A stretch of 64,000 nt of DNA, taken from the NCBI GenBank assembly GCA_958295665.1, contig OY282560.1:86528311-86592310 (forward strand). The letters run 5' to 3'. Below, piece after piece: positions 11,306 through 22,524 of the stretch. The stretch's first letter is position 1. The number at the start of each line of letters is the position of its first letter. The notes beneath the pieces were generated by a model. That model did not search any database. It had not been told where the DNA came from and saw only the letters and a program-made list of their open reading frames with translations. The position numbers and the translations under genes are program-made. This DNA is from Tipula vernalis (taxonomy: Eukaryota; Arthropoda; Insecta; Diptera; Tipulidae).

Positions 11306-11398
11306 GAGCCTTTTCACCAAGCATCTATAAGAAAATAGCGAAAGCTTCAAAATTTGAAAAGTTTAGTTTGAAAAGTCTTCTGAGGCACACAGCATAAG
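11306..11398. repeat. Short dispersed repeat, copy 2 (longer form)
   Basis: Starts CCTTTTCACCAAGCATCTAT, continues GCGAAAGCTTCAAAATTTG and ends with AGGCACACAGCAT. It is nearly identical in order to 36124-36200 and shares its right part with 8298-8335 and 48120-48160. Confidence 0.75.
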
Positions 11399-11779
11399 GC
11401 TGTTTTCAAAACCGATACTTATTTCATACTTATTTACTTATTCGACGCCATTTTAAATAAGTAAGTAAAATCATTCAAATTGATTTCACTTACTTATTTT
11501 GACAGCAGCAACAAAAAATTATTTGTTTTCCAATTTTTTTGAGTTAAGGACACAGCTATTCGGAACAAAATACGTTTATGTTGCGAAAGAATTCATTTTT
11601 TACTTCAGTGTTCGTTTAATTTTTTCGGTATCATGCTACCTTAGAAAAATATTCATAGGAAAAATGACAAGCAATTTAGATTTTTTTGTGAGAAAGGGAT
11701 AGAAAATAAGTCACATCGATAGGATACTTATTTGAATAAATTAGCTTTCACAAATAAGTATTCGTTTCGAAAACAGCGT
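11398..11779. mobile_element. MITE with ~28-bp TIRs
   Basis: The left end GGCTGTTTTCAAAACCGATA and the inverted right end GCTGTTTTCGAAACGAATAC, each followed by CTTATTT, define a 0.38-kb noncoding element inserted at the end of the short dispersed repeat. Starts of GGCTGT type are seen in PIF/Harbinger MITEs, but I cannot identify a 3-bp TWA duplication, so the superfamily stays open. A 67-codon frame inside (11499-11702) is not credible. Confidence 0.7.
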
Positions 11780-11910
11780 TACCATAAAAGTAAGTTATTG
11801 AACGTAATAACCGTCATTATTTAAATAGCAAGAAAATCTTAAGTATTGTATTGGCGGTTAGGTAATTTGGCTACATAATATGTTATACAAGAAAGAACGA
11901 GAGAAACATA

Positions 11911-12238
11911 ATACTATTAAAGTTAGCCGAAAGTTTTCAGCCGAAAGATATAAAATGTCGGTAATGCAGATAGTGTCTTGGCTATATCAGCCGAAATTTA
12001 CCAGCCGACATATTTCAGCCGAAACATATTTTAAATAAAATGAAAAAATAACAAAACAACCTAGAAACTGGTATTTTCATGAAGTGAATTTACGGCTGAA
12101 AAAAGGCTCATTTTGGTTTGTCACTGTTTACCATAGAAATTATACTTAAAATTTCATCAGAAATGCTAAATATAAAATTAAAAAAATTATATAGATTCAA
12201 CCTTTAAAGTGTTATGTCTGGAAAGTATTTCAATTAGT
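11911..12238 (+). repeat. Left inverted arm of the foldback-like element
   Basis: Matches 15549-15860 in inverted orientation. It includes subrepeats built on CAGCCGAAA and the inner phrase GTTATGTCTGGAAAGTATTT. A related arm with the same terminal motif lies at 21805-22000. Confidence 0.85.
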
Positions 12239-12366
12239 GTGCCTAGCCAACAATATGGGCTTTTCATTCAAACGAATTTTCCCGAGCTCCCCACATGAAA
12301 CTTGCCCTGATAATTTTCAAGCGATAATTGTTGGTAAGGCACATTAATTGAAATACTTTCCAGACA
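12218..12366. repeat. Small palindrome at the inner end of the left arm
   Basis: CTGGAAAGTATTTCAATTAG, GTGTGCCTAGCCAACAAT and their inverted copy (about 12329-12366) make 38-bp arms around a ~75-bp loop. It repeats the inner end of the long arm in the opposite direction, as if an additional short foldback copy had been added. Confidence 0.7.
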
Positions 12367-12389
12367 TTGATTGATTGATTGATTGATTG
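12366..12389. repeat. (ATTG)n microsatellite
   Basis: Six ATTG units directly after the palindrome. Confidence 0.9.
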
Positions 12390-12669
12390 CGATGTACGAT
12401 CAAGCATTAAGCAAGTCTCCCGTATTATAAATGCGAATACCACACCACTATACCCCATGTTACAAACAACACGACACACACCATTCTTCATGAAGCCAAA
12501 CTCCGTAAAGAAAGGCGCCATATCGATAACTAACTACATAAGTCTAATAGTTGTGATATCCGCCCCTGGCCAGGCCGCCGTCGTACACCTTTTTACATAT
12601 AACAAGATCGAGGGATGGGAAAGGAATGTTAGCAACAAAGACTCAACCCGGTTCCAGACACCTAAGTAG
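12370..12669 (+). other. Unassigned ~96-codon open frame, GC-richer than surroundings
   Basis: An open frame from 12379 runs into a TAG at 12667 and contains KPNSVKKGAISITNYIS and VVISAPGQAAVVHLF stretches. Base composition is visibly richer in G and C than its flanks. I recognise no domain. It lies just inside the left arm of the foldback-like element, so it may be remnant coding DNA carried by that element or captured host exon sequence. Two overlapping minus-strand frames cover the same bases, so coding status is uncertain. Confidence 0.25.
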
Positions 12670-14350
12670 TTGATAGTTAGAAAATTTGTTAGTAATAAAT
12701 TTTTTTTTTTTTTTAGTAATTTATTTAGCACAAAGACAATAATACAATTTGAAAGTTCATCTACTGCTCCAACCTGTAAGAAGACACAATGACAACAATT
12801 TCCTGGTACCGCAAACTCTTTTTCTGAAAAGCTGTAAACAACTATTATTATTCCCCTCCACCATTTTTTCCATCGGGGGTTGTGAGAGGGGGGCGAGATT
12901 TTGTTCCATCATCATGTTCCCATGCGGTCACTCAAATTTGTACTAACTGTAGGTAGTGTTGCTTGACGTTGTTGTTGAAATCGTTGCGTCTCTTCTGTCC
13001 CTGCTACTCGCCCCCTATCAGCTAATTCCAGAATTATCACTAAAATTAAAATTAAATAATAATTTTGTCTGTTACTTTATTCTGCTTAAAGAACACTACA
13101 AAATAGTTTTAATTAACCTGGAACATATTAAATACTAACAGCCCAAAGTGCCATACTAAATTAAATTAAATAATACGAGTATAAAATTAAATGATAAAAA
13201 TAATCAAAAAGAAAGAAATCACGGTTTCTTCACTCTGAAAATCCCAATACAATTCTAAGATTCGAATTTAAAATCTTCTAAGACCCGAAACCAAATAAGT
13301 TCAATTTCCAAATTAACAAACTAACAACATAATTACTTAGCTAATCTCAGAAACACCTCCAAAATCACATTAAATAATAACTAATTGCTTATTCGTCTAT
13401 TACGCTTAAAATCCCACAGTATTGTGCAGTGGTTTAAGTTAATCGTGAACACAAATATTAGTCAAAAGCTATTATTTTCCTATTTGTACCAATTAAAAAC
13501 AATTAGCACAAAATCTATGATTTGAATCATAAACTCAATTAAAATACAAACCCATAACCTGTTCAACGAAATTTAAACTCCGAATCAATTCGGTTTAGAA
13601 TTCAAAACTTTACAATCCTTACCCCAAAGAAAATCGCTTGAATAAATAAAATACAATAACATAAACTATAAATTCTTTCAACGCATCTCAACCAACAAAA
13701 AATTGTTCTCAATCCATGCCCCAACATATCTACTTGCATCGCATAAAGAGTAAATCGAAAAACAATAATAAATCGATCGCGCTCGATGCCATTGTACAGT
13801 AAAGGAAAACCCATGCATACAAATACAACCGAACAACGGTAATCCTAGAATAAGCAAGCCATCCAAAATACAAGCGAGACTCTTCATCAATTCAACAATA
13901 AACATCCACACAGACACACATACTCATGCACTAACGGCAAAATACCTACAACATCACCATGAGATGAAATTCACAATAAGCAAAAGTGTATAGACATTTT
14001 TGTTGGTTTTGGCATTTACCGTAGGCACTAACACTAACATACCCTAATGCACATTTTTATATCCCATATTGCCTATTGCTGTTTCACTGTTTCTGAATTC
14101 GATTCAAATCTACTCGGTCATATGGGATATAAGTAAGTATGTATAAGAATTCCTAGTGCGAATCTGGTAAAACAACGGTAAACAAATCGCTACCTTCAAC
14201 AAATTACAAAATCACATTGGTTTATTTATGCTCTTACGATCGAAAGAAAGGTCAACCATAAATTTCTTGTATATCCGCTCTCCCCAACTGTACACACTTG
14301 AAATAGACAACTTTATGTGGGGAAACATTTATTTGTGACTACTGACTTTG
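12670..14350. other. Core of the foldback-like element, no gene seen
   Basis: AT-rich with many stops. The minus-strand frames at 13602-13917 overlap each other and have no recognisable domain. A short inverted pair TATCCCATAT...ATATGGGATA occurs at 14060-14132. Confidence 0.35.
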
Positions 14351-14362
14351 GTATCCAAAAAC

Positions 14363-14652
14363 CAGAGATGGGTAAAACGCTAAAAAATCTGATGTTTCAA
14401 CAATTTTGTCAGAAATAGGTCAAAAACCTTAAATGTTGGTCAAAGACTGTCGGAAAGTGTTAAAAACTGTGCGAGCGGATATTAGGAAAAAGAGGAAATA
14501 AAATATTCTTATTGTTTCGCGAGCAAGTTTTTGATATAATTTAATGGTAAATTTCGAAAAATGTTCAAACTGTTAAAACAGTGTCCGAACTCGTGTCAAA
14601 AAGTGTCGAAAACTGTGTCATAAATACTAGTTTTCAATACTACCTATCTCTG
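14363..14652. mobile_element. hAT-type MITE with 8-bp target duplication
   Basis: The left end CAGAGATGGGTA and inverted right end CAGAGATAGGTA are immediately flanked by a perfect 8-bp direct repeat CCAAAAAC (14355-14362 and 14653-14660). The interior contains related AAACTGTGTC/GTGTCGAAAA-like words and no coding frame. 8-bp duplications with CAG-starting TIRs are typical of hAT elements. It lies within the larger foldback-like element, so it inserted later. Confidence 0.88.
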
Positions 14653-14660
14653 CCAAAAAC

Positions 14661-15548
14661 ACAATCCACTATAGGCAGCAATGTTAATAATAACAATTAA
14701 ATTTTGTTATTAACACTACCACACTATGAAAAGACATTAACCTAATCCACTATATTTCTTTTAACCTTTCAAAATTTCATTTCATCCTTTACCAAAAAAA
14801 CGTAATTAAAATAAATAGAAAGTAATCAAAATCAAAAACACAGCCTGAGGTCAATAATGCATCACTTACCTTACAATAGATATGCAAAATGGTATCGGTA
14901 ATGTAGAAAATTACTTTACCACTTGTCATAAATGATCTGTAAATAACTCAACACTATCAAAGGATATTTTAATTCACTAATTTATGCACTATTATTTTCT
15001 TCTTAATTATAGAATCTTTTATTTATTTTAACTATTACATGATAACACTGATACACTCATATTTTCCTTATGACACAAAAAACTTTCACAAAACTATATT
15101 AACATTTAAATACATTTTTTTTTTATAACAACACTAAAAATGACATCTTCGTCATGTTGCCACTATCCAATTATTTATGTAATAAACAGTTCATTAACTA
15201 ATTGCTTAAGTTCTTTACGACTTTTGTATAAAACAAAGCATCCAATTCCATTTTAATAAACAACGTCGGTACTAAACCATCGGTAATGCAGAATGCAGTC
15301 TTACCCATTCTGTCACTAACTAAAAAAAATAATGGTGGTTTTTAAGTTATATTTATTAATTTAGTATTAACACAAAATTTACGATTGAAACACACTTTTG
15401 ATGAAAAAAAACTCGTCACTAGTACACTCATAGTTACTTTTAACACTAAATTAACCGGCACTAACATTTAAAATTATTTTAATTTATTTTTAAAGCCACC
15501 GCAAAAAAAAATTACGTTTATTCGTCACAACCCGAGACGCGAACCATT
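14661..15548. other. Right core of the foldback-like element
   Basis: Two loosely similar segments (14880-15130 and 15270-15500) share CGGTAATGNAGAA and CACTCATA words, pointing to a degenerate internal duplication of about 390 bp. No coding sequence. Confidence 0.4.
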
Positions 15549-15860
15549 CAATTGAAATACTTTCCAGACATGACACTTTAAAGGTTGAATTTATACAATT
15601 TTTTTAATTTTATATTTAGCATTTCTGATGAAATTTTAAGTATAATTTCTATGGTAAACAGTGACAAACCAAAATGAGCCTTTTTTCAGCCGTAAATTCA
15701 CTTCATGAAAATACCAGTTTCTAGGTTGTTTTGTTATTTTTTCATTTTATTTAAAATATGTTTCGGCTGAAATATGTCGGCTGGTAACTTTCGGCTGATA
15801 TAGCCAAGACACTATCTGCATTACCGACGTTTTATATCTTTCGGCTAACTTTAACAAGGT
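15549..15860 (-). repeat. Right inverted arm of the foldback-like element
   Basis: Reverse complement of 11911-12238, including the GTCTGGAAAGTATTTCAAT inner phrase and the terminal CGAAAG-GTTAGCC motif. It ends at 15860, next to the GAAACATA duplication. Confidence 0.85.
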
Positions 15861-17436
15861 GAAACATAGGGTAAGCAAATAATTTACAAACATACTTCTT
15901 TTGTAATACCTCAATATAAATTTAGCTGGCATTGATTCGTCTATTCGTAGAATAATGTTGTTGTTGTATTGCTATGTAAAATATGTGTTGATTTGTTTTC
16001 GTCACACGATTTGTCCAGTGCTGTCGAAGTGAGTACAATCGGAGTATTTGTACTACTTTCGCCTGGTGCTTCCTCCTGTACTCCGCTATTTCATTTTGTA
16101 CTCCCCTACTGTTCTAATAACTGCTATTCTAAAAATACTTTTACACAATATTTAAACTTATCGACTATTGCTTGCAATAATTAGATTCCGCGATATATTC
16201 ATAAAGGTTTCTGCCATTTTCAGGCAACACTCCATACAACAGTTCTCTTAACGTAACGTTCTCTTCTCGTAGAAACTATTAGAAACTATTTCCTGTTAGG
16301 AACTAACTGTGTGTTTTCCATTCGGTGCCGGAGGGATTGGCTGTGTATTTCCATATTGATAAATCTAATTTTTGATTTATGGATCATAATACCATTAGTA
16401 TGAGTAGTATTCCAAAATATTTCTTGCCGTTGGGCCAAGTTTTATTTTAAAAATTCTGATCCCCTACCTTATAGCTGAAATTTTTTAGGCCATGAAATAA
16501 TAGGTTTTATAATAGGAACTATTATAGAATTTACAAAATATCGCAGACAATAAATTTCACTAGACTCCATGAATAAATGTTCTTATTCCATTCATTTGAT
16601 ACTGGATATTAGTCTGAATCAGCTAAGTATACTTATACAAATAAATTTGGTGAATATCGTTTTTGATTTAAAGTTTTAACTCAAAAATATCCTGAATCTG
16701 AGCTATGGTTTAATTAAGAAGTCCGACTCCAGATTATGTGGCAAAAGGAACTTTCCAGAGCCGGAATTAATTTTATTTTAGGAACTACTTAAAGAATCGA
16801 TTTAACATCTCAAATCTTAGATACAAATTCCATTTGAATCTGTAGATGTAGTTCACAACCTGGATTAGTTTTCTATATAAAAAATAAGAAAATTGGTGAA
16901 ACAATCTTTCGGATAAATGGCATCAACCAAGATATTATTAGTGGTGTTCCGCAATATTTTTTGAATTTGGATTTTATTTTATTTAACAAATGCTCCATTT
17001 GGTTCTGGAAGCTGGGAATGTTGTAAGGGCCTGTAGTGGTTATGAAAGTAAAAAATAAATTTTTCTTTGACAAATCTAATTTCTCCAAATTTTTTTCGAA
17101 AAAGCGCAGGATCATTATAGTGTCTTGCACTATTTGTTGAATTCTGGGAATATTTCATTTAAGAAACTCTATCCCTGACCCAAATTGAAATGCTGTGATT
17201 GTGCACAAATTTCATTGAAATTTGGTATCTGACTGAACCAATATATTTGATGATCAATGAATTAGTCGTAACACCTCCAAATTATTAATGAAGTTAGCGG
17301 ATTTAAAACTTTTCTAGAAGAGATTTCACCACGTCCATGTTTTGTGACCAGTCGTCATTTTTCGAGATTTAATAACTGTCCTGCTTTTTTAAGCCGATTT
17401 TTTCAGACTTCGTCCAGGTTTAGTCATTTATGACCA

Positions 17437-17580
17437 GAGCCCGTATTCTTGAAATTCACCGAAAAAAGTCGCCGGTGACTTTGGTATGAAACAATTTAAA
17501 TTTTCGACTGAAATGACATATTTCGCTAGAAAATTATGGGCGAATTTTTTTTTTGATCGAATTTCAAGAATAGGGGCCCT
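17437..17580. mobile_element. Small MITE, GGGCCC-type TIR
   Basis: The left GAGCCCGTATTCTTGAAATT and inverted right GGGCCCCTATTCTTGAAATT (plus a final C in both) give ~21-bp TIRs around a 100-bp noncoding body. Its right end touches the next MITE at GGGGCCCTGGGGG. Confidence 0.75.
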
Positions 17581-18673
17581 GGGGGTCAATTCTCGTTCCG
17601 TGAAAAGTATAATGAAAAGTATTTTCAGTGAGAAATACACATTTCTGATTCATGTTCCTTGAGAAGGAAAAAATGACGTCAAAATCTTTTTCATATGAAT
17701 AAAACTTTCTCACCGACCATTTTGGCGGTGAGAACATCATAAATATGGTAATAAAATTATATAAAAACTTAATTTGTATTTTTAGCATTAAACGTGCGTT
17801 AAAACTATAAATATTCACTTTAAACTTAACTAATAAGTAAATCTATTAAAAACTATTCCGTTTATTTAAGAAAAGCCTCCAAATAATTAATTTAGTTAAG
17901 TTTTAAAAATAATTTGGTCAATTTTATAATTTATTTTATGTTTTGACAGCCAATGACAAAAACTGATTAACTAAATCTACTTTATCATTAATTTAATTAA
18001 TATTTCAACCAATTGCTGTATCATCTAGCGGAAATCTATATGAAACTCAATAAAATGTCTGTTTACAGTGTACTGCCGTCCTAGAACCAAACGCGGTATC
18101 TACAAAAAAATTGGAAATTCAGTTTTTGGTTTTCTCCGTAACCTGGAATATTATTCTACCTGTTTACCGACGGAAAACTCAGTATTTACATTATTTCTTC
18201 CAGAAACACGCATCATTTTGTCGTATCTTTCGAAAATTTCTACCTTTTCTAAACATGAATGAGGTATCTACATACTACTAGCTAAAAACGCAGTAACTGC
18301 TTGTGCGAATATGTACAAACCGCATTTGTTTTTAGTACATATTTAGTTTACTGCATTTACTGTTACTTTGACTAGAAATCACCTTTATTAGACAGCAAAC
18401 ATTCCAATTTACAAAGGGCTATTACCAAAACTTCAAAGCCTAATATCTCAATTTCATGTCACCAGTAGATACCGCTTTTGGTTCTAGGACGGCAGTGTAG
18501 CTTACTATGAAAACAACGTATTCAGCGTTTTTTTACGATTCTTTTTCATTTGAACATCGAGAATTGCTTATTGTCGTTTTGTGAAATGTTATAAATGAAA
18601 AAAACTTGATGGAAACAAAATGGAAACGTTTTTTTCATTAGGTTTTTTCATAGAACGAGGATTGATCCCCTGG
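17578..18673. mobile_element. MITE with ~40-bp TIRs, carrying a nested MITE
   Basis: Left CCTGGGGGTCAATTCTCGTT and inverted right CCAGGGGATCAATCCTCGTT, each followed by a GTGAAAA/ATGAAAA continuation, define a 1.1-kb element. It contains the element at 18073-18495. The minus-strand open frames within the left half (17428-17818) overlap two different repeats and are not genes. Confidence 0.75.
18073..18495. mobile_element. Nested MITE with ~32-bp TIRs and TGTA flanks
   Basis: The ends CTGCCGTCCTAGAACCAAA followed by GCGGTATCTAC occur at the left and, inverted, at the right with one or two mismatches. The tetranucleotide TGTA directly flanks both ends (18069-18072, 18496-18499), a plausible 4-bp target duplication. 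The body is 423 bp and noncoding; a 64-codon frame inside it overlaps the TIR. Confidence 0.83.
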
Positions 18674-18825
18674 GGCCGAATTGCGGATCAATGACAAATA
18701 AGAATGAGAAATGAGTTTATTTTTTATTTCGCCTACTCTAAATAAAAATGCAACCGACTAGTTGAAATAAAAAATAAAGTCATTTCTCATTATCATTTGT
18801 CATCGAACCTGAGTTCGGGCACTGG
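18672..18825. mobile_element. Palindromic MITE, ~150 bp
   Basis: Left and right halves are inverted copies: GATCAATGACAAAT...TTATTTTTTATTTC on the left and its complement on the right (arms about 55-60 bp), with outer CCGAATTGCGG / CCGAACTCAGG ends. It starts at the last bases of the preceding MITE, so the two share the GGGGCC boundary. Confidence 0.72.
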
Positions 18826-19418
18826 TCACTCTAGGTCCCTACTGTGGTATCGTCTGGTAATCACATTTCTTTAAATTGCACCAAAATATCTTCCAATTAT
18901 GACAATCATGTTCGCATATTTGACGTATCTGAATTAGGCATATCTGCCAAAATTCCGATGTTGAAAGTGAAAGGAATCGAAGCCACATTTGCTTTAAGAT
19001 AAATTTTTACCACGTAAAATTTAGGTAAAAAGAGATAAAAATTAAAAATTTCATTTACGGTTTCACTGATCGGTACTCTTCTCTACGATAAAAACTTAAA
19101 AGTCTCAAAACGATAAAAAAAAACTATTTAGCTCGAGCAGTATACATAGGTTAATGCTTTAATAATAAAATAGATAAGGAGCTCTAAACCAATAACTAAA
19201 ACAGTTTTCTTTTAATATTTAAATTTGGACCAAAAACTAAAAACAATTTTCAGTGTAATTTGCCGGACCGTGATTTTTTGAAACACGAAATACCAACATA
19301 TAAATCTAAGGTCTAACTATTGTATTTCGTATGCACTCCCTTCTGTCTAGAAATACTCCCCTGAAAATTTGAAACGTACTCCGTTTAAAGTTTTCAGAGC
19401 GACAGCACTGGATTTGTC

Positions 19419-21800
19419 TTCCGAATAAAAAAATTGTGTTTCACAATCACGAGAACGACAGCTACAGAATTTCTTTTGAATGTTTTCCGCGTAAAAAAGT
19501 TTCACTTGAAAAATATCGAATATGGACGTTTAGGGACATTGGATTGAGCTTACATTATAAACAATCCCTACATCATGACACAATACACATTTTTATTTTT
19601 GTTATTTTTCTGGGAGTATGGATGTAAATATATGTCTGTCATGTAAAAAAAAAAAACTAAAAACTGTACCGTTTACTTATGGTAATCATATCGTTTTTTT
19701 AAGAATCGCTTTTTAAGGGAAATTACCGCTTTAACTAAGTCATAAATCGGGAATCACTTTTCGATTGTATAAAAATTCTTAGAAAACATTTTTATGACTA
19801 ATATCTTAATTGTTCTAGCCTGGGTCCTGGTCCTGGGAATTATATAAAACCAAACCTTCTGCTCTTTTTTTTTTTTTGCAATAGCCTATACTGACACCAC
19901 GTCTCTTCACACATTATTTGAACTACATTAAGTACATACTCGTTAACACAAAAATACTTATGGCATTTTAATTCTATATGCGTGTGATAAATTTATATTT
20001 TACATTTCGAGATCACATTTTTGATATCGCATAACGCTTAAAAACAAAAATAGACAGCAAGTCGACATCCCAGACATCATCATATTTGGTTGATTTTATT
20101 TGTTTTATATTTTGACTCTTCACTAATCATCATCAGATGTTTAAAGATTTATCTAATATGATAAGTATATTTAGTTTATATGAATATGGGAAAGATTTTA
20201 TTATATAGTTCATATATAATTACAAATTATTCGTCTGGAAGCTAGCTATGCTTCTTTTTATAATGAAACAGTTTATTATCAATTTGTATAAAAAAAAAAA
20301 TGTTGCATAACATATTATGCAATTGAAATATTTAATTTTTATTGTCAACAAGTGTGTGGCTAATGACCTCTTGCTGTACTAATTTATTAACGCACTCACT
20401 CCTCATCAATGAATGTCAATTAAAATTTATACATAGTATATGGAATGGTTTGGTGTTAATTGATTATTTTAATTAAAAACATACATATTTTATTAGTGTA
20501 ATAAAATAAAATTGTTAATTAAATATTATGTATTTTAATTATTTATTAATCAGTTGTTTCTCTAAATAGTTATTGATGGCGAATTGTATATTGGCTTACC
20601 GCACATATTTATCGCCAAATACGCAATTAAATTAACACGTCTTGTTCCGGGTCTAAAATATGAGTGACTTCTTCTTTCGTTATCTTATTCTAAATCTATC
20701 ATCATCTAATTAAGTAATTCTATATATTAGTATCATGCAATTAAAATGGATTTTATATTACACTACATAATAATAATAAATTACAATATGAAACTACTTG
20801 TTTCTAAAAATAAGAAGAAGATTGTACGAGATCAAAAGAATTTTAATAATGCAGCATCATTATAAAATAAATGTTGAATTTCTATTGCTTTTACAAATTC
20901 GTTCAACAACAATTTTTATTTTCATATATAACTATTTGTGAATTTGATCTAAATTATCTATATAATAAACAGAAGCTGTTTTATGATAAATTGATTTGTG
21001 TTCATGTATAATAGCGTAATTATGCTTACTTAGCGTAATATCGGACAAAACCCATGATATTTTTGATGAGAAATATTTGAATAAATGATGCTGAACAGGA
21101 TATCATTAAAACGAAGTATACGTATATCTAACAATAATAATACAATATACCGTCTTGGCGCCGTCTCAAGCCAGTTCCTGAAACGAAAACAATATTTTGA
21201 TACCGGCCAACTAAAATGATGACCCTTGGTCTGTATAGCACAATTCTGAAATACGTGCTACAAAACATTAAATAAATATCAGGCCTTCATCCTTGACACA
21301 AAAGTTTTTTGACGAATTAGAATGTTAATTAAAGAAACAACTAGATCAAAGTTATTATCTAATTACATAGTTGGATTAATAAAGTTAATTAAAAACGTTA
21401 TATTCACATTATTTAGGTTTGGATTATGTTAGTTGTTAGTGTAGTATTCCTCAAAACAGTAAACAACTGAAGTATTTTATTCAAATCTATATTCGGGAAT
21501 CATCTTATCTCTTGCTGTATCCCAGACCTTTTTCAGTACTAAGCATTCTAAATATTCCTATTTCTATTTTTATAACTTTCAAACAATATAAACATTTAAA
21601 CCGAAAATCCATTTTTAGACGAAGACGAATTCCGCCCTGTGCTAAAACTCTGTCTACTTGTCATGCCTGACCGTCACTAATGAACCATAAACTAAACTCC
21701 TTTCTAACAAAGAAGTACACCTATTATCATCAAAAGATTACAACTTTCCACCTCCAATTAACACAAGGAATGTAACCTAACAAATCACAAACATCACAAA
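19419..21800. other. AT-rich intergenic DNA, no recognisable feature
   Basis: Homopolymer runs and many stops on both strands. No TIR, LTR or family motif seen. The 63-codon frame at 19436-19627 starts at the hAT target duplication and is not supported as a gene. Confidence 0.4.
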
Positions 21801-21804
21801 CACG

Positions 21805-22000
21805 AATCACAAACATACTGTTAAAGTTAGCCGAAAGTGAAAAGTCGGTATTGCAGATTGTGTTAGTCCAGCCGAAAGTAAAGAAATGGTAATGTAGGTT
21901 GTGTAATCACAGCCGGAAGTAAAACGCCGATAATGCAGATTATGATATTGACATTCCAACCGAAAATAAAAAATTTTGCAGTTCTCAGCCGAAAGTAAAT
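21805..22000 (+). repeat. Arm of a foldback-like element with ~45-bp subrepeats
   Basis: Begins ATACTGTTAAAGTTAGCCG, matching the ends of the 11911-15860 element, and continues with three or four imperfect repeats of a CAGCCGAAAGTAAA ... CGGTAATGCAGATTGTG unit. No opposing arm is found nearby, so this is half an element. Confidence 0.7.
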
Positions 22001-22049
22001 AGGATACATGGAATTTAAATAAAACTTTTGTAAATAGTCTTACGTGGAA

Positions 22050-22524
22050 AACTTTGTTTAAGCTAGTCGTGGAAAATATCGGAAAATCAGAAAAATCCAC
22101 AAAATTGGAATAAAATCAGCCTCTAGAGTGTATATGTGAAGTTGAATTGTTTTAATGTGATTTGTCAATAGCCGTCGAATGAAAAAGATTTTGTTCAAGT
22201 TTCCCGTGGAAAATCTCGGAAAATTCGATTTTCCAAAAATCATTAGAAAATTTGTCTAAAATCGTCCGCTAGAGTGTTATGTCTGGAGATGGATTGCATT
22301 GATGTGATTTGTCAATAGCTATCGCAGGAAAAAAAATTCAGTTCAAGTTTCCCGTGGGAAATCTCGGAAAATTCGATTTTCCAAAAATCATTAGAAAATT
22401 TATCTAAAATCAGCCTCTAGAGTGTTATGTCTGGAGATGGATTGCATTGATGTGATTTGTCAATAGCTGTCGCAGGAAAAAAATTCAGTCCAAGTTTCCC
22501 GTGGAAAATCTCGGAAAATTCGAT
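22050..22524. repeat. Tandem repeat, ~147-bp unit, about 3.5 copies
   Basis: The anchor TTCCCGTGGNAAATCTCGG recurs at 22201, 22349 and 22496 (spacing 148 and 147), with a degraded copy near 22058. Each unit includes GAGTGTTATGTCTGGAGATG, related to the inner arm phrase of the foldback-like element at 12205. The last units are almost identical, implying recent amplification. Confidence 0.85.

Larger units (their letters stand above)
11911..15860. mobile_element. Foldback/MULE-like element with ~320-bp inverted arms
   Basis: Arms 11911-12238 and 15549-15860 are reverse complements over about 320 bp. The left end runs ATACTATTAAAGTTAGCC and the inverted right end ACCTTGTTAAAGTTAGCC. A perfect 8-bp direct repeat GAAACATA flanks the element at 11903-11910 and 15861-15868. 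Inside the arms, CAGCCGAAA/CGGTAATGCAGAT words recur. The 3.3-kb core holds a MITE (14363-14652), one unassigned open frame (12370-12669) and CGGTAATGNAGAA-type motifs at 14895 and 15280. Long TIRs plus an 8-9-bp duplication fit Mutator-like/foldback elements. No transposase is visible, so it is non-autonomous. Confidence 0.85.
16016..19410. mobile_element. Non-autonomous hAT element, 3.4 kb
   Basis: The ends CAGTGCTGTCG (16016) and its inverted copy CGACAGCACTG (to 19410) are flanked by a perfect 8-bp direct repeat GATTTGTC (16008-16015 and 19411-19418). Both subterminal regions carry GTACTCC/GGAGTAC words, possible transposase-binding repeats. No transposase is present. The interior is partly made of other MITEs (17437-18825), so the original element was about 2 kb. 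Between 16200 and 17300 there are loose repeats of about 120 bp around TATTCCAAAATATTTCTTG-like phrases, too degraded to delimit. Confidence 0.87.

Noticed and set aside
12264..12731. Minus-strand frames opposite 12379-12669
   Set aside because: They contain translated (ATTG)n microsatellite (QSINQSIN) and poly-T coded residues, so they are shadows.
13602..13917. Hydrophobic minus-strand frames that might suggest a membrane protein
   Set aside because: Two frames overlap, no start context or domain is evident, and the composition follows AT bias.
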